This document shows, in pieces, positions 52,256 through 57,620 of a DNA stretch of 57,620 nucleotides. Numbering within the stretch: position 1 is the first letter of the stretch; each line of letters begins with the position of its first letter. A program made the position numbers and the translations under genes. The notes below the pieces were generated by a model. The model was not told the DNA's origin and made no database searches. It saw nothing but the letters and a program-made list of their open reading frames with translations. This DNA is from an uncultured Eubacteriales bacterium (lineage in GTDB: Bacteria > Bacillota > Clostridia > Oscillospirales > CAG-272): NCBI GenBank assembly GCA_949299535.1, contig CASGAQ010000002.1, positions 103,790-161,409 on the forward strand. The letters run 5' to 3'.

Positions 52256-54544
52256 CTATATCAAAGTGACATTTTCGCCTTCATCGAGACAAACATGATA
52301 GCTGATGTTCCCTTCGGATTCGATTTTAAGCAGGATCTCGCCGTCTTTTCTCTCCCAGCGAACACTTATTTTTCCGTTCGGAAGCACGTGATAGGTTTCG
52401 CAAAAATCAAGCTTTTTGATGAATTTCGGTGCAATCTTAACACTATTTGCACTTTGGACATGAATACCACCTACCGCACGCATAAACCAATTTAATACAT
52501 CGCCGAGGAAGTGATGATTTTTAGATGATCTGTAATAGTCCGTATATGGCAAAAATTGCTCAAGCAGAGTTGTTTCTCCCATTGCCACCCAATGACCGTA
52601 GGATGGATAGGTTTCCTTTGTTATCATTTCGTAGGCGAGATCGGCGTATCCGTTTTCACTTAGCACGTGGAATATTGTGCGAAGTCCGAGAAAACCGCAG
52701 TTCACGCTTCCACCGTCACGCGCAATGATTCTCACAAGGACATCTATTGCCTTTTCTTTTTCTTCTTCCGTAACTATACCGAAAAATATCGCCATTGCCT
52801 GAGAAGTCTGGCAGAGATCAACGCGAGGCGTTTTATAGCGAGCGGGATGAATTATTTCGCCGGTTTCGCTGTTAACAAACGCTTTTCTTATTGCGACAAG
52901 CATTTCTCTGCCTAACGTTTCGGCAAAAACTTTGTGAATAGAAAGACCGACCACTTCAAACATTTCAGCTGATTTTTTACACATATCGTATACCATAACA
53001 CTGTCAGTAAATGCAAGCGGACAATCGTAGTCATCTCCACCGCGACCAACCGGTACCCAGTCACCAAGTCCTATGGCAACAAGCCCGTTTTCATCTCTTT
53101 TGCGGGATACATATTCAAGGTATCTTAACATTGCTTCTGCATTTTCGGTGATAAGATCTGTGCGTCCGCGATACTTGTATGCAAAGAAGGGGAGGTTAAA
53201 AATAACACTGTCCCAAGCAGGCCCGTTGCCCCATTTGTATCCCCATTTATCTGTGGGAACAATACCGGGAAGCATTCCACATTCAAGCTGTGCCGCTCGA
53301 ATGTTATACAGCCATTCTTTCCACGAATTTTCCACACCCATCGTCATGATCATATGTTCCGCAGAAATGGAAGCATCTCCCGTCCAACCGTTTTTCTCGC
53401 GGTGAGGGCAGTCGGTGGGAAAATAGAAGAAATTTGATATATCGCTTCTTTTTGCCATATCATATATCTTGTTTGCCACATCGTCTGAACAAGTAAAGTC
53501 ACCTCTTTTCGAAAGTGCCGAAGAAGCAACCAAATATGTGAGAAGGTCGGGAGTTGCTTGTTCCTCTGTAATACCCGTAACATAAAGATAACGGTAGCCG
53601 TGGTAGGTAAATGGCGGCTCGAATATTTCTTCTCCTTCTCCGCTTAGGGTGTAAATATCGCGTTGAGAAAAACCGTCGGGGTAGAAATTTATGTTGTTTG
53701 CGCTGACCTTGCCGTTTTCAAGCTGTTCGGCGCATTGTATACTGACTGCTTGTCCCCTCGTTCCCTTGATTTTAAGGCGGTATATTCCTGAGTTGTTTTC
53801 GCCAAAATCGTAAATATAGCCACCACTTACGGGTACACCTTTTTCAAATGCATGGAAATATTCATAGCAATTCTTTGCCTGTCCGCTGACGCGGTAAGGT
53901 GCCATTTCGCCCATTTTGATGCTTATCGGTGCGATGGTTCGATAAATTTTTATTGGTTCGGCTTCGCAAATTTTTGCTTTTCCTCTCGGCGGGTCGGCTT
54001 TTAACGGAGCGTGCCAGTCTCTTTCGTCGCACTCAGCCAAACACCAATCTTTTTCGTACAGACGAGCATCATAAAAGACTCCGGAACGCAAATCATTAAA
54101 AAGAATCGGTCCCTTTTTGCACAGAAAGCTATCCGCTTCGAAAAGGAGTTTTTCTTCTCCGTCCTCTATTTCGAGCGAAAGCGCAAGCTTGGGAGAAGAA
54201 TTAAAAATATTGTCTTTGAAATCCCAATTACAGGTTTTTCCATTGTTGTGTCCGTCACCAAGCATAATTCCGATTGCGTTAGCGCCCTCTTTCAAATAAG
54301 GAGCAAGGTCATAGTAGTCAAAATAGGTATAATGATCGGGGTTGCTTATGTAAGGGGCAAGAAGTCCTTTTGTTATTTTTTTACCATTTACAAAAAGCTC
54401 ATAAAAGCCGAGTCCGCAAATTGTAATTTCAGCATTTGCGGGCTTGTTTTTCAGCGTAAAAGCCTTTCGAAAAATCGGTGCACGAACCGGTGCAAGATAG
54501 GTGGAATACTCTTTGCATTCACACACGAATTTTTTTGAAAACAT
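52256..54544 (-). CDS. alpha-L-rhamnosidase (GH78)
   Basis: The 762-residue enzyme has the GH78 layout: N-terminal carbohydrate-binding-like beta domains (GLGFYELFVNGKKI, LAPYISNP, WDFKDNIFNSSPK), then the (alpha/alpha)6 barrel with FFYFPTDCPHREKNGWTGDA. That stretch carries the acidic residues expected for catalysis. C-terminal beta domain follows. It should release terminal rhamnose from plant glycosides or polysaccharides. No signal peptide is seen, so the substrate is probably imported. AAAGGAAAAATCAAA precedes the ATG. Its start lies 26 bp inside the end of the DUF1413 gene, so the two are co-transcribed. Confidence 0.93.
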   Translation of the reverse strand: MFSKKFVCECKEYSTYLAPVRAPIFRKAFTLKNKPANAEITICGLGFYELFVNGKKITKGLLAPYISNPDHYTYFDYYDLAPYLKEGANAIGIMLGDGHNNGKTCNWDFKDNIFNSSPKLALSLEIEDGEEKLLFEADSFLCKKGPILFNDLRSGVFYDARLYEKDWCLAECDERDWHAPLKADPPRGKAKICEAEPIKIYRTIAPISIKMGEMAPYRVSGQAKNCYEYFHAFEKGVPVSGGYIYDFGENNSGIYRLKIKGTRGQAVSIQCAEQLENGKVSANNINFYPDGFSQRDIYTLSGEGEEIFEPPFTYHGYRYLYVTGITEEQATPDLLTYLVASSALSKRGDFTCSDDVANKIYDMAKRSDISNFFYFPTDCPHREKNGWTGDASISAEHMIMTMGVENSWKEWLYNIRAAQLECGMLPGIVPTDKWGYKWGNGPAWDSVIFNLPFFAYKYRGRTDLITENAEAMLRYLEYVSRKRDENGLVAIGLGDWVPVGRGGDDYDCPLAFTDSVMVYDMCKKSAEMFEVVGLSIHKVFAETLGREMLVAIRKAFVNSETGEIIHPARYKTPRVDLCQTSQAMAIFFGIVTEEEKEKAIDVLVRIIARDGGSVNCGFLGLRTIFHVLSENGYADLAYEMITKETYPSYGHWVAMGETTLLEQFLPYTDYYRSSKNHHFLGDVLNWFMRAVGGIHVQSANSVKIAPKFIKKLDFCETYHVLPNGKISVRWERKDGEILLKIESEGNISYHVCLDEGENVTLI

Positions 54545-54830
54545 TTTGATTTTTCCTTTCTTTAATCAATTTTTTATTTGATGATTTCCGCCTGTAAATC
54601 TTCTGATTTTGCAGAGTTTTTCCAATAGGTCCATACTTGTTTTTTGCTTCGCCATTAACATAGGCAAAGAATATTGCCCCGAGCTTTGTTCTTAACCCTT
54701 TGGGAATTCTATTCCACTCAACACCTTGAAACAAATCTTTAACTCTGAAATTCTCGCCGCTTTGAACGATAGTGTCTGCTGACAGGCAAGCTGCAGCAAA
54801 AAGCTCGTTTAGTGTAGTGTCTTTCGTCAC
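54519..54830 (-). CDS. DUF1413 domain-containing protein
   Basis: The 103-residue protein starts at a GTG with GAGGAGG about 10 nt upstream (MTKDTTLNELFAAACLSADT). Residues 30-65 carry the DUF1413 core FRVKDLFQGVEWNRIPKGLR then TKLGAIFFAYVN, a small domain known from Firmicutes and sometimes from plasmids and integrative elements, possibly DNA-binding. The last 30 residues are very basic. It overlaps the rhamnosidase start by 26 bp, so it may regulate or be translationally coupled to it. The role is inferred only from position. Confidence 0.78.
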   Translation of the reverse strand: MTKDTTLNELFAAACLSADTIVQSGENFRVKDLFQGVEWNRIPKGLRTKLGAIFFAYVNGEAKNKYGPIGKTLQNQKIYRRKSSNKKLIKERKNQNVFKKIRV

Positions 54831-54876
54831 CGTAATTTTTCCTCCTCACAAAACCATAAGCTGCCTGTTACATGTT

Positions 54877-54905
54877 AGTATAATACAAAGAGCAGAAATA
54901 ATCAA
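54877..54905 (-). promoter_or_regulatory. promoter of the DUF1413-rhamnosidase unit
   Basis: On the - strand: TTGATT, a 17-bp spacer and TATACT, about 45 nt before the GTG start. Confidence 0.65.
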
Positions 54906-55013
54906 TGCCCTCAAGCAAACTTTCCAAAATAAGTACAGATGCCGCTTTTATGGCTTATTCAAGGCATCACAAGGCAAGAAATAAGCGATTTTTCACTCTT
55001 AAACACCCAGAAA

Positions 55014-55115
55014 CAGACGGCGTTCAACTGAAGTTGAACGCCGTCTGCTTGGGTTTCCAATCCTGTTTGACAGTGCCGATTTCGTAATTCATTCAAATTA
55101 CTGTCTTATCGGCAC
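55014..55115. other. pair of strong hairpins in a 360-bp gap
   Basis: The gap 54831-55192 has no gene. It contains CAGACGGCGTTCAAC-TGAA-GTTGAACGCCGTCTG (55014-55047, 15 bp). A nested hairpin lies beside it, where GTGCCGAT/ATCGGCAC encloses GTAATT-CATTCA-AATTAC (55073-55115). Neither is followed by a T-run on either strand. They may be part of a small RNA, a 3' processing element or a terminator array. Confidence 0.55.
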
Positions 55116-55192
55116 CGGGGTTAAGACTCCCTTGTTTTTTATATGTTTAGTAATTTCATCAAGTTTTTTTGAAAGGAAAACTCAAAATAAAT

Positions 55193-56140
55193 TTACACCG
55201 CAGTAAATTCACTCACTACCGTTCTTGAACATTCTTCAGGAGAATAAGTCCAAGAATCTATGTGTGAGTCGTTTATCTTATAATCGAATTTTTTCTCGCA
55301 GATTGCAGGAGCAGGGAATGTATCTACGATGACAAGTTTTATTTTCATCTTTTCGGGAATTATGTTTTTTATGTAAACCGCCGCGCTGTTTCCGACTTCT
55401 ATTCCATCTCTGTATTCCGCAAGTCCCGCAAGGTTCGGAGTCAATTCTACGAAAATGCCGTAAGGTTCTATGCTTCTCACTATTCCCGATACCGTTTGCC
55501 CTATCGTAAAAGCCGAAGCGTTTTCACTCCATGTGCCGAGCAATTCTTTATGAGTCATATATATCCTTCCGGATTCATAGTCGATGCTTTTCACTATGGC
55601 TTTTATCTGCATGCCGGTGTAAAATCTGTCGCGCGGATGAGAAATACGGGAAACGGAAATGCAGTCTATCGACATGAGCGAAACTATACCGCACCCGATA
55701 TCGAGAAATACTCCGAACTGTTCCATATGCGTAACGGTCGCGTCAATTATATCTCCGGCGCAAAGAGAAGACAGATAATTTTCCATACATTCTCTCTGGG
55801 CTTCCTTGCGTGAAAGAACCGCTACTTTTTCTCCGTTTATCACGTCAAAACCGATTATTTTGAAACATACCGCTTTGCCGACTCGCGTTATCACTGCGAT
55901 ATCTTTTATTTCTTCTCCTGATTTGCTGTATTCAACTTCGTTTTTCGGCATTATTCCGCGCATGGGTCCGAGATCAAAAGAAAGTTCTTTGCCAAATTCG
56001 CCGTCCTCGCAGTATGCGGCGATACTCTCAAGTATCTTTCCGACGGCGCACGCGCGCTCAAGTGACGCCGCACATGACAAATATTCTCTGTTTTCGGAAG
56101 TGCCTATGAGTTTTCCTTCCGTTTTATACAAATTATTCAT
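55193..56140 (-). CDS. S1-domain RNA-binding protein (RpsA-like)
   Basis: The 315-residue protein starts MNNLYKTEGKLIGTSENREY at the ATG at 56140, with GGAGG upstream; a longer open frame to 56332 lacks a ribosome site and reads like intergenic DNA. Two clear S1 domains are seen (GDIIDATVTHMEQFGVFLDI near 137 and GQTVSGIVRSIEPYGIFVEL near 220). A weaker S1-like part comes before them (DLGPMRGIMPKNEVEYS). It is cytoplasmic and probably binds mRNA or rRNA. Gram-positive RpsA-like proteins of this size are common; whether it is a true ribosomal S1 is open. It stands alone on the - strand. Confidence 0.87.
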   Translation of the reverse strand: MNNLYKTEGKLIGTSENREYLSCAASLERACAVGKILESIAAYCEDGEFGKELSFDLGPMRGIMPKNEVEYSKSGEEIKDIAVITRVGKAVCFKIIGFDVINGEKVAVLSRKEAQRECMENYLSSLCAGDIIDATVTHMEQFGVFLDIGCGIVSLMSIDCISVSRISHPRDRFYTGMQIKAIVKSIDYESGRIYMTHKELLGTWSENASAFTIGQTVSGIVRSIEPYGIFVELTPNLAGLAEYRDGIEVGNSAAVYIKNIIPEKMKIKLVIVDTFPAPAICEKKFDYKINDSHIDSWTYSPEECSRTVVSEFTAV

Positions 56141-56236
56141 TAAAGTCCTCCGTTTTGGCTTTTGTTTAAATCTTATTCGTTCCGCGGCGCATTTATTCAT
56201 AATGTTTGGGACTTTCGCTTTTTGGCAATAATGAAT

Positions 56237-56265
56237 TTGACAATGAAGTTCTTGTATGATATCAT
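56237..56265 (+). promoter_or_regulatory. promoter of the GT4 gene
   Basis: TTGACA, a 17-bp spacer and TATCAT, about 33 nt before the ATG at 56298. Confidence 0.75.
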
Positions 56266-56297
56266 ATAAACCATGTAAAGATAAAAAGGTAAATGCA

Positions 56298-57482
56298 ATG
56301 AAGAAAAAAATACTTGTTATAGGTATAATCATGGAGGCTGCGGGAACGGAACGCTCGTTTCTCTCGTTCGCTCAAAGGCTTGATTATGAAAAATATGATG
56401 TTGAACTGTTGCTCGCTTCCCGCGAGGGCGCTTTTTTGGATCTGGTTCCTCCTCAGATAAAAATAAAGGATATGGGAGAGTTGGGGGAGATTTTCAAAAT
56501 AACCAGAGGAAATTCTTTCTCTGTGATATCGAGGTTGTTTTTGAAAAGAAATCCTTTTTTTGCATTTTCGATTTTGCCGGACATGATAAAAATGTGTCAA
56601 GGCGGCAAAAAAAGAATGTATGCGGCAAACAGGATATGGTTGAAGCTGATGAAGAAAATGCCGATTTTGGATGGTGAATATGATACGGCTGTTGCATATT
56701 GGGGCGATCATACCATGTTTTATATGGTAGACAAGGTTAACGCTAAAAGAAAGATATCATGGCTCCACTTTGATTATGACGAGCCGCCGAGAGAAGACGC
56801 TCTGTATTTACCGTATTTCAAGAGATGTGATAAAATAATCACCGTTTCCAAAGACATTGAAAGTTCGCTCGCGGAAAAATTTCCTGAGATTGCAAATAAG
56901 ATAGAAACAATAGAGAACTTTGTAAATGAGAGAGAGATAATTGAAAAATCACATGAAGAATGTGATTTTCGTGATGATTTTGACGGTACTGCCATATTGA
57001 GCGTAGGCAGACTTTGTGACCAAAAAGGGTTTGATATGGCTATTTCGGCTGTTTCAAGGCTTTGCCGAGAGGGAGAGAATATCCGATATTATATAATCGG
57101 AGACGGCGATGATGAGTACAGGCGTAAGCTTACCAATATCGTTAGCGAAAACCACGCGGAAAAATATATAATATTTTTGGGGTGTACTGATAATCCTTAT
57201 AAATATATGTCAAGATGCGACATATATTTGCAACCGTCGCGTCATGAGGGCAAACCTTTGGCGGTTGAAGAAGCAAAGATTTTGCAGCTTCCTGTATGTG
57301 TGACTAACTATAAGTCGGCAAATGAGCAACTTATGGGTGGGAGACTCGGCTTGATATGCGATATGTCAGAGAATGGGATTTATCTCGGAATAAAATCGCT
57401 CTTAAACAATCATGATAAGATAGAAGAATATAAATCTGCGCTTAAAAGAACAGACAGGGAAGAATCGATAATAGAACTTTAG
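56298..57482 (+). CDS. glycosyltransferase family 4 protein
   Basis: The 394-residue enzyme starts MKKKILVIGIIMEAAGTERS at the ATG at 56298; the in-frame start at 56256 overlaps the promoter. It has a GT-B fold: an N-terminal acceptor domain, then AILSVGRLCDQKGFDMAISA, YYIIGDGDDEYR, and the C-terminal donor site LQPSRHEGKPLAVEEAKILQ with the E-x7-E pattern. It likely adds sugars to a cell-surface polymer or lipid. Donor and acceptor are unknown. It is a single-gene unit with its own promoter and terminator. Confidence 0.9.
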   Translation: MKKKILVIGIIMEAAGTERSFLSFAQRLDYEKYDVELLLASREGAFLDLVPPQIKIKDMGELGEIFKITRGNSFSVISRLFLKRNPFFAFSILPDMIKMCQGGKKRMYAANRIWLKLMKKMPILDGEYDTAVAYWGDHTMFYMVDKVNAKRKISWLHFDYDEPPREDALYLPYFKRCDKIITVSKDIESSLAEKFPEIANKIETIENFVNEREIIEKSHEECDFRDDFDGTAILSVGRLCDQKGFDMAISAVSRLCREGENIRYYIIGDGDDEYRRKLTNIVSENHAEKYIIFLGCTDNPYKYMSRCDIYLQPSRHEGKPLAVEEAKILQLPVCVTNYKSANEQLMGGRLGLICDMSENGIYLGIKSLLNNHDKIEEYKSALKRTDREESIIEL

Positions 57483-57521
57483 AAGCTTGAAAAATGCTAT
57501 GCTGAAAAAATAAATTAAGAA

Positions 57522-57548
57522 AAAACGCGCTCGGCAAGAGCGCGTTTT
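57522..57548 (+). terminator. terminator of the GT4 gene
   Basis: An 11-bp stem AAAACGCGCTC/GAGCGCGTTTT with loop GGCAA, 40 nt after the stop codon. The last 70 bases of the window are A rich and show no gene. Confidence 0.88.
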
Positions 57549-57620
57549 CTCAAAGAAGTTTTTCTGAAAAAGAGGAAAAACAAGCAAAAAGGGCAACAAA
57601 TAAAAAAGCGAAAAGGCAAA

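Noticed and set aside
54985..55130. Possible CRISPR-like unit because of repeated GTTGAAC/GTTCAAC words
   Set aside because: The words are the two arms of one hairpin. There are no spaced direct repeats.

Overview
The window looks like a chromosomal segment of a low-to-mid GC, spore-forming member of the Clostridia (Bacillota), probably a gut anaerobe. The reasons are the GlgC/GlgD subunit pair, the gene order of the S10-spc-alpha ribosomal cluster, strong AGGAGG ribosome sites, TTGAAA/TATAAT-type promoters, zinc-binding forms of S14, S4, L24 and L36, and a 28-codon spoVM gene. I cannot fix the genus. No phage, IS element, transposase or CRISPR array was seen.

Region 1 (1-11.25 kb, + strand) is a glycogen/alpha-glucan unit: the 3' end of glgB, then glgC, glgD, glgA and glgP for synthesis and phosphorolysis, a GH13 glycosidase, a small lipoprotein and a GH31 glycosidase, closed by a strong terminator. 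Region 2 (11.25-13.1 kb, - strand) holds a transglutaminase-like protein, tRNA-Arg(CCG) and a TSCPD-domain protein. The gene for the transglutaminase-like protein lies between the tRNA and a 21-bp copy of the tRNA 3' end.

Region 3 (13.3-29.36 kb, + strand) is the ribosomal super-operon rpsJ-rplCDWB-rpsS-rplV-rpsC-rplP-rpmC-rpsQ-rplNXE-rpsNH-rplFR-rpsE-rpmD-rplO-secY-adk-map-infA-rpmJ-rpsMKD-rpoA-rplQ. It starts with a near-consensus promoter and a roughly 300-nt structured leader. Several of the longer gaps inside it hold hairpins, the longest being a 163-nt gap between rpsN and rpsH.

Region 4 (29.4-34.3 kb) holds a hemolysin III/PAQR membrane protein, an HD-domain phosphohydrolase with a structured leader, and a compact set of an ABC exporter with N-terminal PH-like and zinc-ribbon domains, a DUF1854 protein and a DarA-type cyclic-di-AMP receptor. 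SpoVM is encoded convergently to the receptor and overlaps its stop. Region 5 (34.4-42.6 kb) is rimP-nusA-rnpM-ylxQ-infB, running without a visible terminator into a GH151-like glycosidase gene, followed by a serine hydrolase. Region 6 (42.8-51.8 kb) has rplM-rpsI on the - strand, then prfA, a Sua5-type threonylcarbamoyl-AMP synthase, coaE, a twin-SLT lytic transglycosylase, an M18 aminopeptidase and a secreted, membrane-anchored M6 metalloprotease.

Region 7 (51.8-57.6 kb) has a non-coding block of unknown nature, a GH78 alpha-L-rhamnosidase preceded by a DUF1413 gene, an intergenic pair of strong hairpins, an S1-domain RNA-binding protein and a GT4 glycosyltransferase. Overall the window mixes core translation genes with plant- or host-glycan enzymes and glycogen storage. 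The items most worth following are the PH/Zn-ribbon ABC-DUF1854-DarA set, the spoVM gene, and the structured leaders of the ribosomal operons.
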